A stretch of 64,000 bases of DNA, from positions 1-64,000 of the forward strand of contig CAVVNF010000019.1 of NCBI GenBank assembly GCA_963749535.1, written 5' to 3'. The number at the start of each line of letters is the position of its first letter. The first letter of the stretch is position 1. The notes below the pieces were generated by a model. That model had not been told where the DNA came from. It saw only the letters and a program-made list of their open reading frames with translations, and made no database searches. The DNA is from Chersky-299 sp963749535. Its GTDB lineage: Bacteria; Actinomycetota; Thermoleophilia; RBG-16-64-13. Shown here in pieces: positions 16,892 through 30,603 of this stretch. The position numbers were made by a program, and so were the translations under genes.

Positions 16892-18329
16892 ATGCGAAGT
16901 GACATAGGTCCTCCTGGTTCGTCAGCGCCAGGTTCCTCTGGGAAAGCTGTGGGGTGGGCGTTTCTCGACAGAGCCAGCGCCGCTCTTCGAGCGCCTGAAC
17001 GCCTCGCTTCCTTTCGACTACGTCCTGGCACCGTACGACCTCCAGGGCTCTCGAGCGCACGTTCGCATGCTCGCCTCGATCGGCGTCCTGTCCGAAGAGG
17101 ACGAGACGAAGCTGCTCGGCGGCCTCGACCAGGTCGCCGCCGAGGTGGCGGCGGGTTCTTTCGCGTGGGAGCTCGGCGACGAGGATGTGCACATGGCCGT
17201 GGAACGTAGGCTGGTGGCGATCCTGGGCCCCGTGGGCGGCAAGGTACACACGGGCCGAAGCCGCAATGATCAGGTCGCCCTGGATCTCCAGCTATATCTG
17301 CGCGACGCCGTGGCCGGCCACCTGCGGCGCATCGGCGAGTTGATGAGAGCCCTCTACGACAAGGCCCGGGCAGAACAGGACGTGGTTTTGCCGGGCTTCA
17401 CTCATCTGCAGCGGGCTCAGCCGGTCCTGCTTGCCCACCACCTGCTCGCCTATTTCTTCATGCTGGAGCGGGATCACGACCGCCTGGTCCGTTGGCACAG
17501 GTCTTCCTGGATGCCGCTCGGGGCCGGCGCGCTTGCCGGGGTGAACTACCCGCTGGATCGAGAACGCGTGGCCGCTGAGCTGGGCTTCGAGCGGGTCGCC
17601 CCGAACGCTATGGACGCTGTCGCCTCTCGAGACTCGGCCTTCGAGTACCTCGCCGCTGCCGCGGTTTGCTCCTTGACGCTCTCTCGGTTGGCCGAGGAGA
17701 TAGTCCTGTGGTGCAGCCAGGAATTCGCGTTCGCCTGTCTGCCCGACGAATGGACCTCCGGCTCGAGCATCATGCCGCAGAAGAAGAATCCCGACGGGGC
17801 AGAATTGGTGCGCGCCAAATCCGCCGGATTCCTTGGCCGCCTGATGAGTCTGGGCGCGCTGCTCAAAGGTCTGCCCCTTGCCTACAACAAAGATCTGCAG
17901 GAGGACAAGCTGTACGTGTTCTCCACGAGGGAAGAGCTCGATCTCTGCCTTGAAGCCATGACAGCCATGGTCACCGTCCTGACGTTCGATGCCCAAACAG
18001 CGCGGCGGGCCGCGGAGGGAGGCTACGCTCAAGCCACCGACGTCGCAGACTATCTCGTGGCCCGGGGACTTCCTTTCCGCGATGCTCACAAGATAACTGG
18101 ACAGCTGGTGGCCAAATTGGCCCGGCGACACAGTCCCATGGCCGACATATTACTGACGGAGCTGCAGGAGCTGTGCCCTCTTTTCGAGGATTCGTACTAT
18201 GAGGTGGTGGATCTCGACCGCGTTGTCCAGGCGAAGATATCTCCGGGAGGCACATCACCTGCCAGTGTGATGGAGCAATTCGCGGTCGCGGCGAAAGTGC
18301 TGTCCTCCGTCGAGGTTACACAGGCTTAG
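16892..18329 (+). CDS. argH: Argininosuccinate lyase, one frameshift near the N-terminus
   Basis: Splits argininosuccinate into arginine and fumarate. The family signature GSSIMPQKKNPDG is present together with GRSRNDQVALD and the FTHLQRAQPVLLAHHL segment. The conserved beginning KLWGGRFSTEP is in a different frame from the upstream ATG (16892): near 16943-16946 (AAAG) one base must be skipped. With that, the product has about 478 residues, with a 19-residue leader peptide-like extension. Without it the first usable start is the ATG at 17067, which would delete the N-terminal domain. Confidence 0.92.
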
Positions 18330-18370
18330 CCACCTCCGGGCGGTTTCGTCGCCCGTGCTACCATTGCGCC

Positions 18371-19022
18371 GTGAGCGCACCCTGTCCTACTGCTAGCCGA
18401 GTCGCGACGCCCCCGGGGCGCATGCTCGGAGCGTCCTTTTTTGCGCGGCAATCCGATCTTGTAGCACCTGATCTGATCGGGAAGATCCTCTGGCGCAAGG
18501 GCGTGGGAGGAGGGCGACTCACAGAAGTAGAGGCGTATCTTCCGGTCGACGACCCTGCGTGTCATGGAGCACGAGGGCCGACGCCTCGTAACCGGGCGTT
18601 GTTCGGCCCACCGGGGACGATCTACGTTTACGTGAGCTATGGGATCCACGTGCTGCTCAACCTGGTATGCGATCGGGTGTCAGTGGCCTCGGCCGTTCTC
18701 ATCCGGTCTTATGAACCTATGGGGATATTGGACGTGCAGGCGTGCAATCGGGGCCTCAGCCCGGAGAGATTCGACCCGCGGGATCTGTCCCGGGGTCCAG
18801 GCAGGATCGGGCAAGCACTTGGGGCTGGACTTGAGCTTGAACGGGCTCCGTGTCGGGAATGCCTCGGGGATATGCATCCTTGACGACGGCGCAAGGCCGA
18901 TGGTCACATCGTCATCGAGGGTGGGCATCTCGCGAGCCAAGGAGCTGCAGCTGCGGTTTTGCGAGGAGGGCAGTTCTTTCGTGTCGCGTGGGGGGAAACC
19001 AGGGAGAGGGGAATGTCGATGA
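18371..19022 (+). CDS. Alkyladenine (3-methyladenine) DNA glycosylase, AAG/MPG family, one frameshift
   Basis: A base-excision repair enzyme that removes alkylated purines. Motifs include LLARQSDLVAPDLIGK-like FFARQSDLVAPDLIGK, the catalytic-region LTEVEAYLP, RNRALFGPPGTIYVYVSYG and LNLVC. At a GGGG run (18821-18824) the frame is lost; removing one G gives ALGLDLSLNGLRVG and continues through RVGISRAKELQLRFC to the stop at 19020. About 217 residues in total. The 3' end overlaps the next gene by 10 bases. Confidence 0.85.
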
Positions 19023-19975
19023 AGTTGCTGGATATGTACGAGGTTGCCGTAAAAAAGGGTCGACAAGCCGACCCACGCGGAGCGGACGGCGTGGCCCGCG
19101 TCCTGCAGCTTGCGCGCAAGGAGTACGAAGATCTTCCCGAACGGCGCCGCTGGGAGTTCGACACGCAACGACTGACGAATCCTTTCGCAGACACCCGCGT
19201 TTTGGTCGGCGATTCAGAGTGTGAGATCGCCAGTATCCTCGTGGGGATCGATCTTGGAGTAGGCGAAGTGCTCCTGGCTGACCGCCTCAACGAGAAGGGC
19301 ACCCGCGTCGACCTGCTCTTTGCGCACCATCCAGACGGCCGGGCTCTCGCGCGGCTGGAAGAGGTCATGGGCGTCCAAGCGGACGTTTGGCATAAGTTCG
19401 GTGTCTCGATCTCGTATGGGGACGCCGTCATGTCCGAACGCATGCTGGAGATCAGGCGCTCTCTTCATGCCCGGAACAACGACCAGCCACTGGCGGCCGC
19501 GAGGCTACTGGGCCTTCCCTACATGTGTTGTCACACCCCTGCCGACAACTGCGTGAACGAGTTCGTGCAGGCCCGCTGCGACGAGCTTCCTGAGGGCGCG
19601 ACGGTAGAGGAAGTGGTGGAGATGTTGAAGACCATCCCTGAGTATCGGGAAGGGGTTGTTCAAGGTATGGGGCCCGTTATCTACGAGGGCGACGGATCCC
19701 GGCGGGCCGGCAAGATTATGGTGGACATGACCGGCGGCACATCGGGTCCGGTGGAGTCGATCAGTCGTCTGGCCGCGGCGGGCGTGGGAACCATCGTCGG
19801 CATGCACATGGGCGAGGAGCATCGCAAGAAGGCGAAGGAAGAACGCATCAGTGTCGTCATCGCGGGCCATCACGCCTCGGATTCCTTGGGCATGAACTTG
19901 ATCATCGACGAGTACGAGAGGCGCGGGGTGAGCGTCGTACCGTGCTCAGGGTTCACCAGGGTGAGCCGGGCTTAG
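19013..19975 (+). CDS. NIF3-like (NGG1-interacting factor 3) protein
   Basis: A 320-residue protein resembling the long NIF3-type proteins of some Firmicutes, which are annotated only by similarity and lack a settled biochemical role. Visible conserved parts include NPFADTRVL, LLFAHHPDGRAL (putative metal-binding His pair), MCCHTPADNCVNEF, MVDMTGGTSGP, VGMHMGEEHRKKA and VIAGHHASDSLGMN. These His-rich motifs suggest a dinuclear metal site. The ATG at 19013 follows GGGAGAGGGGA; a second ATG at 19019 is possible. No partner is suggested by the neighbours. Confidence 0.7.
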   Translation: MSMKLLDMYEVAVKKGRQADPRGADGVARVLQLARKEYEDLPERRRWEFDTQRLTNPFADTRVLVGDSECEIASILVGIDLGVGEVLLADRLNEKGTRVDLLFAHHPDGRALARLEEVMGVQADVWHKFGVSISYGDAVMSERMLEIRRSLHARNNDQPLAAARLLGLPYMCCHTPADNCVNEFVQARCDELPEGATVEEVVEMLKTIPEYREGVVQGMGPVIYEGDGSRRAGKIMVDMTGGTSGPVESISRLAAAGVGTIVGMHMGEEHRKKAKEERISVVIAGHHASDSLGMNLIIDEYERRGVSVVPCSGFTRVSRA

Positions 19976-20019
19976 CGAGCCGCGCCTAGGAGACGCCGGC
20001 GAGCAACCGCGGGTGCGTG

Positions 20020-20433
20020 CTAGGGCGTGGCTGCCGGACCAGAGCTGACGATCACGTCGATACTGGCTCCTAACGCCACATCAGTCCCGGGCGCTGGGTC
20101 CTGGGAGACCACGGTCCCTGCCGGATCCGGCCCCGCTTCGGTCGATTCGTTGAGTGCCAAGCCGCTCTGATCGGCGAGCAGCCGGGCCGCGGCGATGTCG
20201 AGGCCTTGGAAGGTCGGCACCGTTGTGGCCGCGGACTGCGGCACTGCGCCCGACACGACCAGCGTCACCGTCCGGCCCTGGGTGAAGAGACTTCCTGCTG
20301 CCGATGTCCGTTGCGCGACAGTGCCGGCTGGTTCGCTGGACTGTGGATCTTCGGTGGCGCTCAGGTGGAAAGCGCCGCGACTATGACAAGAAAGAGGGCG
20401 AACAGCACACCCCTCATGAGGCGTCGCGCCCAA
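20020..20433 (-). CDS. Small PASTA-domain protein, start uncertain
   Basis: On the opposite strand. The C-terminal part contains PASTA-like repeats (TVPTFQGLDIAAARLLADQSGLAL, shortened in my reading; ending with GTVVSQDPAPGTDVALGASIDVIVSSG). PASTA domains bind muropeptides or lipid II outside the membrane. In this frame the N-terminus is unconvincing, but a different frame begins with an ATG at 20417 and reads MRGVLFALFLVIVAALST, a typical membrane anchor, so a frameshift near 20380 is probable. There is no kinase domain. Probably a small anchored PASTA protein. Confidence 0.55.
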   Translation of the reverse strand: MGATPHEGCAVRPLSCHSRGAFHLSATEDPQSSEPAGTVAQRTSAAGSLFTQGRTVTLVVSGAVPQSAATTVPTFQGLDIAAARLLADQSGLALNESTEAGPDPAGTVVSQDPAPGTDVALGASIDVIVSSGPAATP

Positions 20434-20643
20434 CTACCCTCCCCACAGGCGGCTCTGCTTCTGGTGCCGTTCTTTCTGCTGGCCACGAGGAGATGTTACA
20501 TCAGGCGGACTGCACGGAGGCGTGGCCCGAAACTAGAGCGCAGAGCATCGGCCGTCTGCGGCGTTCCTAAGGGTGCTTCGTATACGCTCCGCTGACGGGA
20601 ATCGCGGGATGTGTGTGATATCCTGCCCGCCTGGAGGTGGGCT

Positions 20644-21897
20644 TTGGAAAGTGACAGACAACGTGCTGCTGCACCCGCCGAAGTGGTGGAAGAGTTCGAG
20701 GAGTTACTTCTGGGCAGTGTCGACGCGCTACCCCAGGGAGAGCTGCTGGAACAGCTGAAGCGTTCGCGCATCGAGGGCCGTCCGCTTCGCGTCAAGCTCG
20801 GTGTCGACCCCACTGCTCCGGACATCCACCTCGGGCATACCGTCGTCCTGCGGAAACTCGCCCAATTCCAGAGTTTCGGGCACCAGGCGGTGCTCATCAT
20901 CGGAGACTTCACTGCGAAGGTGGGTGACCCGTCCGGTCGTTCAAAACTCAGGCCGCGACTGTCAGACGAAGAGATAGCCACCAATGCGGCGACCTATGTC
21001 GAACAGGCCGCCAAGGTTCTGGACATGGACAGGGTGGAGCTGGTTTCCAACGGCGACTGGCTTGGTCCGCTGCGGATGGACGAAGTCTTGCGCCTTACGT
21101 CGGCCGTGACCGTGGCCCGCATGCTGGAGCGAGACGACTTCTCCCATCGTTACGCCACGAATGAGGCGATCTCGATGCTCGAATTCATGTATCCGCTTCT
21201 TCAAGGCTACGACAGTGTGGCCGTACGAGCCGACGTTGAGCTGGGGGGCACCGACCAGAAGTTCAACCTTCTCATGGGCCGGACGATCATGGAGTCCTAT
21301 GGAGCGGTCCCTCAGACCATTCTCACGGTCCCGTTGCTCGTCGGGACCGACGGCGAGCAGAAGATGTCGAAGTCATACGGGAATTACATCGGCGTCAACG
21401 ACGTCCCGGATCAGATGTTCGGGAAGGTGATGTCGATCCCAGACGACTTGATGCTCACCTACTTCGCACTTCTTACAGGCATGACACGCCACGAGGTGGG
21501 TAAGGTAGGGGAGGGCCTCAAGGATGGCACGTATCATCCCGCCCAGGCCAAGCGCGACCTGGCGGAGAGAATCGTGAGCCTCTACCATTCAACCGCTGCC
21601 GGGTTGGACGCCCGGGCGAACTTCGACCGTGTCTTCAAGCAGAAGGACCGCCCGGAATCCATTCCCGAGCAGGAGCTGCCCGGCGACGCGGTGCGCGATG
21701 GTCGCGTATGGCTGCCGCGACTCCTCACTGCCTTGGGATTGGCGGCTTCGAACGGCGATGCCCGCAGGCTCATCGAGCAGGGCGGAGTGAAGGTAGACGA
21801 TGTCACGGTCGACGATCCCCAGGCCGAACTCCCGGAGGAGACGCTGCGTGGCGCGATACTCCAGGTTGGCCGCCGCAAGTTCTTGAAAGTCCTCTAA
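20644..21897 (+). CDS. tyrS: Tyrosyl-tRNA synthetase
   Basis: A class I synthetase. The HIGH-type motif HLGH (in PDIHLGHTVV), the KMSKS loop (EQKMSKSYGNY) and a C-terminal S4 RNA-binding domain (LASNGDARRLIEQGGVKVDD) are present. I choose the TTG at 20644, because GGAGGTGG (20633-20640) lies just before it; the more upstream GTG at 20611 has no ribosome site. This gives 417 residues, a normal length. Stands alone, between a - strand gene and a lipoprotein. Confidence 0.95.
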   Translation: MESDRQRAAAPAEVVEEFEELLLGSVDALPQGELLEQLKRSRIEGRPLRVKLGVDPTAPDIHLGHTVVLRKLAQFQSFGHQAVLIIGDFTAKVGDPSGRSKLRPRLSDEEIATNAATYVEQAAKVLDMDRVELVSNGDWLGPLRMDEVLRLTSAVTVARMLERDDFSHRYATNEAISMLEFMYPLLQGYDSVAVRADVELGGTDQKFNLLMGRTIMESYGAVPQTILTVPLLVGTDGEQKMSKSYGNYIGVNDVPDQMFGKVMSIPDDLMLTYFALLTGMTRHEVGKVGEGLKDGTYHPAQAKRDLAERIVSLYHSTAAGLDARANFDRVFKQKDRPESIPEQELPGDAVRDGRVWLPRLLTALGLAASNGDARRLIEQGGVKVDDVTVDDPQAELPEETLRGAILQVGRRKFLKVL

Positions 21898-22028
21898 AGC
21901 AGGCAGGTCAACGGGCGCCGCTGCTTGCGCGCCAGAATACGACCAAGGTTGCATTTCCCCACCGGGCACGCCGACTATTCTCGCCTAGCTCTGCTGACAT
22001 CAGCAACACCGAGGAGAGGTGACGTTCC

Positions 22029-22752
22029 ATGCTGCATGCCTGGCCTTCGCTCGCCTTCGTGCGCTCGCTGTCCGCGTGTTGCACCCGGCGATCGTGGGAC
22101 GGAGGGCGCGCAGCGACGGCCCTAGCTCTCGCGGCGATTCTGGTCTTAGTTGGTAGCGGCTGTGGGAGTGCCGCGCAGCCAGGCACGGTGTCGAGCTCCG
22201 CCGGCGTTCCTTCGACTGTTGGCACAACGGTCTCTGAAAACCTCTCAACAAGTACCGTTGTTCCAGCCGCTCCTCCCACCGTCCGGCTGGAGCTCGCCCG
22301 GCGCCTCCGTCGTTCGCGCGTTGGCCGCGGCGCGCGCGAACGCCGGAGGGCTCAAGCTGTACGCCCCGACGCTGCTACCTGGGGAGACCGTCGCCCCAGA
22401 TACGTGGTGGCCGGTGTCGCGAGTGGACTCACCGGCGGCATACCAAGGTCCGTCTGTGCCGAATCCGCGCATAGCCTCTTCGCCGGGAACTTTGCCTGAG
22501 ATCCGACTTGTGCTCAGATCGGACCGTGGCTGGCTCGAGATCGTCGAGAACGTGCGTGGCGACTTGGGTGACGTTACGGGAAGTCCTGTTGGAATGGTAT
22601 CCGGGCATCCGGCGACTCTGTACAAGCTTGGCGAATGCCTCTGCGTCCAGTGGGCCGACGCCGGAATCTGGTATGCTGTCGTCGCTCGAGGCTGGCCGGA
22701 AGATGAAGTCCGGGTGGTGGCTCTGAATGTGCGGCCCTTGGCGGGGCTTTGA
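22029..22752 (+). CDS. Putative lipoprotein of unknown function, frame broken
   Basis: The N-terminus has a signal peptide with a lipobox (LALAAILVLVGSGCGS), so export and lipid attachment at the membrane are likely, followed by a Ser/Thr-rich spacer (TVSSSAGVPSTVGTTVSEN). Near 22270-22310 the frame changes by +1, and the remainder (ARANAGGLKLYAPTLLPG to VRVVALNVRPLAGL) is in another frame. The mature part resembles no family I know. ATG at 22029 after GAGGAGAGG. Confidence 0.55.
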
Positions 22753-23011
22753 GCTGCGAGGATGGGACTTTGAGTTGGCGTCGCGCGTTGACAGAAGCGC
22801 GGGAAAGCTCTATTATGAAAAGTCCAAGATGAAGAATCTACTCGTTGATAGAACAAGCGACCTTACGAGGGTGTGCGGATAGGCTGGGTTAGATAGCCGC
22901 CTCGCTCGGGCCGCCTATGTGTTTGACGGGGCGGCTCGTTCATTTTGGGTAGATTGTAAAAGGTCCTGATTCTCCTGGGAGATGGCGTCAAAGTAATTCC
23001 GCGAAGGCGGG

Positions 23012-23040
23012 TTGACGCCAGTAGCAGGTGGTGCTAATCT
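23012..23040 (+). promoter_or_regulatory. Ribosomal RNA operon promoter
   Basis: TTGACG (23012-23017) and TAATCT (23035-23040) are 17 bases apart, near-consensus spacing and sequence. It lies about 230 bases before the 16S start. The 518 bases from the preceding lipoprotein stop to the 16S contain this promoter, the processing stem and no gene. Confidence 0.8.
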
Positions 23041-23065
23041 TCCCGGCCGCGCCTAAGAGCGCACT

Positions 23066-23087
23066 GGTCTTTGAAAACTGAGCAGTG
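23066..23087 (+). repeat. 5' arm of the 16S precursor processing stem
   Basis: GGTCTTTGAAAACTGAGCAG(TG) pairs with the segment at 24961-24982 with only one mismatch over 22 bases, enclosing the 16S gene. Such long stems are RNase III cleavage sites. The GGTCTTTGA part also resembles a boxA antitermination element. Confidence 0.8.
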
Positions 23088-23270
23088 TTGTGGGTCGGAC
23101 TATTCTTTATAGTCCGATCTGCCAGCCACGAATCATGCGAGGACGTCGTCCCCTCGGGGATGGTCGTTCTCGCCCCCGTCCTCAGTCGGCTTGCCGGCTG
23201 GGTGACACACTTTTGAGAGCTAATCAGCTTTCCCAAAGTCAGATCCGGACTTCGGTCCGTATCGCAATAC

Positions 23271-24821
<1,551 letters not shown>

Positions 24822-24960
24822 GGGATTTGCGGTGACCAACACCGCAGGTCTGCATCCCTTTAAGCCGCTTGACTCGAGTAACTCGTGTCGCGGTGGATGC
24901 GGAAACCTGGAATGTACGTCGACCTGGTATGGAAGCGTCTGATCGTACGCTTCCTATCTA

Positions 24961-24982
24961 CACTGCTCAGTTTTGAAAGACC
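24961..24982 (+). repeat. 3' arm of the 16S precursor processing stem
   Basis: Reverse complement of 23066-23087 except for one base; together they form a 22-bp stem closing the 16S transcript. Confidence 0.8.
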
Positions 24983-25027
24983 GCGCCGCACATGGACGCG
25001 GCTCTTCCAGTTGCGAAGCACGGCTTC

Positions 25028-25055
25028 GCGCGCACCTTGAAATCTGCATAGTGAC
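25028..25055 (+). repeat. 5' arm of the 23S precursor processing stem
   Basis: GCGCGCACCTTGAAATCTGC (continuing ATAGTGAC) pairs with 28092-28121, with a two-base bulge and one mismatch. It encloses the 23S gene and would be the RNase III site for its release. Confidence 0.8.
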
Positions 25056-25075
25056 AGTAAATAGTGATGTTCTTC

Positions 25076-28077
<3,002 letters not shown>

Positions 28078-28091
28078 AATACATCTAATCC

Positions 28092-28121
28092 GTCACTATG
28101 CAGATTTGAAGGTGTGCGCGC
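28092..28121 (+). repeat. 3' arm of the 23S precursor processing stem
   Basis: Pairs with 25028-25055 as described there. It lies immediately between the 23S end and the 5S gene. Confidence 0.8.
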
Positions 28122-28140
28122 CGGGATTAGTTTTTTCAAG

Positions 28141-28260
<120 letters not shown>

Positions 28261-28266
28261 TATCTT

Positions 28267-28295
28267 GAGCCCGCCAGTCATGGCGGGCTCTTTTT
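28267..28295 (+). terminator. Intrinsic terminator of the rRNA operon
   Basis: A perfect 10-bp stem GAGCCCGCCA/TGGCGGGCTC around a GTCA loop, followed by TTTTT. It starts 7 bases after the 5S end. Confidence 0.93.
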
Positions 28296-28485
28296 CGTCC
28301 CGGGCCGCGTTGGCCTGTTATCAGGACGGTCCTTCACAGGAACGGCGAAGTCCATTTTGCCGGGGGCAGACCGTCTGCATCGCGGGGCTTGATTCCTTAT
28401 AATGCGTGAAAGCCGCTATTGCGAGGCCACTCACTGTTTCCCTACGGTGGGCCCGCTGTGTTCATCTATTGATGGGAGGAAGATC

Positions 28486-29394
28486 GTGGTAGCGAAAGTC
28501 GAATGGGGTCTTCGAGGTGTGATCATTCCTCTAATAACGCCATTTAATGAGGACCTGAGCATCGACTTCGCGGGCCTGGCAGAACTCGTCGACTATTACA
28601 TCGAGGAGATCAAGGTTGACGGCCTGGTGCCTTGTGGCACCACCGGCGAGTCCGCTACTCTTTCTCACCAAGAACACGCCGACGCGATTCGCGCGGTTGT
28701 TCAGAAGACCGCTGGACGTGTGCCTGTCATGGCTTCTACGGGATCGAATTCTACGAGGGAGGCGATTGAGCTCACGACGCTGGCTGCGGAGATAGGCGCG
28801 GACGCCACACTGCAGGTTTGTCCCTATTACAACAAGCCCACCCAGGAAGGTCTCTTCAATCATTTCTCAGCGATTGCTAAAGCATCCGGACTTCCCACGG
28901 TTTTGTACAATATCCCTGGACGAACGAGTCGCAACATCGACCCCGCCACGATCGCGCGCCTTTGGAGGGAAGTACCAGAGATCGTGGGTGTGAAGGACGC
29001 CTCGGGGGACCTTCACCAAGCCATGGAGATCTATCGGTCGACGGACCCGGCCACCTTTCAGATCTACTCGGGCGAGGATGTCATGACCCTCGCGCTCCTC
29101 TGCCACGGGGCCGCCGGTGCAATAGCTGCGGTCGGCCACGTCGTGGGGCGTGAGGTAAAGGCGATGTGCGAAGCCGTGTGGCAAGGCCAGATCTCAGAGG
29201 CTCAGCGCATCCACTATCAGATCATGGAGGTGGTAGACGCCTTGTTTGTAGAGACCAACCCGATCCCAGTCAAGCAGGCCCTTACATGGCTTGGGTTGCC
29301 GGCGGGCCCGCTGCGCCCCCCGCTGGAGTCACTCACGGAAAAAGGACAGGAGGTCTTGAGAACGGCCATGCTAGCCGCGGGCCTTCTACACTGA
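28486..29394 (+). CDS. dapA: 4-Hydroxy-tetrahydrodipicolinate synthase
   Basis: Condenses aspartate semialdehyde and pyruvate, the first committed step to lysine and diaminopimelate. The motif GTTGESATLS, the Tyr-containing VLYNIPGRTSRNID and the Schiff-base Lys in GVKDASGD are all present. GTG at 28486 with GGGAGGA (28474-28480) gives 302 residues; an upstream extension is not conserved. It stands alone after the rRNA terminator. Confidence 0.95.
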   Translation: MVAKVEWGLRGVIIPLITPFNEDLSIDFAGLAELVDYYIEEIKVDGLVPCGTTGESATLSHQEHADAIRAVVQKTAGRVPVMASTGSNSTREAIELTTLAAEIGADATLQVCPYYNKPTQEGLFNHFSAIAKASGLPTVLYNIPGRTSRNIDPATIARLWREVPEIVGVKDASGDLHQAMEIYRSTDPATFQIYSGEDVMTLALLCHGAAGAIAAVGHVVGREVKAMCEAVWQGQISEAQRIHYQIMEVVDALFVETNPIPVKQALTWLGLPAGPLRPPLESLTEKGQEVLRTAMLAAGLLH

Positions 29395-29606
29395 CTCGCG
29401 CGTCTTTTCGGTCGCAGCCCCACCACATTGCTCCTCTGGCAACCTTCTCTCGCCCAAGGGGAGTTGGAGGTCCGTCCGCCCCTCTACGACCAAGGTAGGG
29501 CGAAAACACTCGCGACCGTCGGTAATCTTTGAAGGAGGATTGGTTCTAATCTGTTCAAGCATGCGCAGAAAGGGCCGATAACTATCCTTAGCAGTATCGT
29601 CTGGAT

Positions 29607-30380
29607 GTGCAGCGAAGAAGGGGAGAGGTGCAGGCTTACTTCTACGTTTGCTCGTTGCTGATGGGCCTCGTCATCGGCAGTTTCTTGAACGTCGTGATAT
29701 GGCGCGTCCCTCGGCGCGAGTCTCTCGTGCGGCCAGGGTCGCACTGTCCCGGCTGCGGATCCGCAATCAGGTGGTACGACAACGTGCCTGTCGCGAGTTG
29801 GCTCGTGCTGCGTGGTCACTGTCGCGACTGCGGCAGCCGCATCTCGGCCCGTTACCCGCTGGTCGAGATCGTCACTGGTATCGCTTTCGCTCTCGCTTTT
29901 GCTCGCTTCGGTCTCTCTTGGGAACTACTGGTCGCCTGGTTCTTCATCGCCGCTATGGTGGCAGTGGCCTTCATCGATTACGATCATATGATCATCCCCA
30001 CGCGCATCGTGTTGCCTGGCGCGCTCGTCGGTCTGATGGCTTCTGTCGCACTCCATCCCCAGCAATGGTGGGTCTACCTAGCCGGGTCCCTGGGGGCGGC
30101 GGCATTCATGTTCGCGCTGGCGATGATCTGGCCTGGAGGAATGGGACCGGGGGACATTCGCATGGCCTTGTTCATGGGTGCCGTGCTTGGGAAGTATGTG
30201 ATCTTAGCCTTGTTCCTCGCGTTTCTCTTCGGGGGCGTGGTCGGCGGGTACCTCGTCATCAGCAAGAAGCGCTCGCGCAAGGACAAGATCCCCTTCGGCC
30301 CCTACCTCGCGCTGGGCTCGGTGCTTGCCGTGCTTGCGGGTCAAACATTACTTGGCGCATATTTAGGCCTCTATCATTGA
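29607..30380 (+). CDS. pilD: Prepilin peptidase / N-methyltransferase (type IV)
   Basis: A membrane aspartyl protease that cleaves and methylates type IV prepilins. Two CxxC pairs (CPGCGS and CRDCGS) form the zinc-binding methyltransferase loop; the catalytic aspartates lie in AFIDYDHMIIPTR and GMGPGDIRMALFMG. Six to eight hydrophobic segments follow. 257 residues from the GTG at 29607; a GTG at 29628 is a possible alternative. It precedes the pilM-N-O set, so it probably serves that pilus. Confidence 0.92.
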   Translation: MQRRRGEVQAYFYVCSLLMGLVIGSFLNVVIWRVPRRESLVRPGSHCPGCGSAIRWYDNVPVASWLVLRGHCRDCGSRISARYPLVEIVTGIAFALAFARFGLSWELLVAWFFIAAMVAVAFIDYDHMIIPTRIVLPGALVGLMASVALHPQQWWVYLAGSLGAAAFMFALAMIWPGGMGPGDIRMALFMGAVLGKYVILALFLAFLFGGVVGGYLVISKKRSRKDKIPFGPYLALGSVLAVLAGQTLLGAYLGLYH

Positions 30381-30603
30381 GATGGTTCTTGAGCCTCGAG
30401 AATAAGATGAGTCTTTCCAGTGCAAACCTCGACTTCAGCAAGAAGGTGGATTTTATGACTGGCTTGCTGATTGAAGTACCCGTGCTAAAGTGGACTCTCT
30501 GCCGTAAGGCAGGAGACGGCTCTAAACCTGTCGAAAACAAGAATCTCTAACTTGTGAAAGTAGAGTCTCAGTCCTTGTCCATGAAGGGCCCGAGGTGACG
30601 TAG
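30381..30603 (+). other. pilD-pilM intergenic region with a GTAA-capped hairpin
   Basis: The 223 bases contain a short stem (CTCTGCC-GTAA-GGCAGGA, about 30497-30515) with a GNRA-type loop. A 47-codon open frame (30408-30551) lacks a ribosome site and resembles nothing. It may be a regulatory leader of the pil operon, but the sequence does not match a c-di-GMP riboswitch core. Confidence 0.3.

Noticed and set aside
29648..30550. 300-codon open frame overlapping pilD in another frame
   Set aside because: Arg/Ser-rich shadow of pilD; the pilD frame carries the zinc and catalytic motifs.
30408..30551. 47-codon open frame between pilD and pilM
   Set aside because: No ribosome site, no signal peptide or pilin motif, and the composition gives no support; the interval is more likely a leader.
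30381..30603. c-di-GMP-I (GEMM) riboswitch upstream of pilM
   Set aside because: A GNRA-capped stem exists, but the core GGCAAACC and GGGACGCAAAGCC segments are not present in order.
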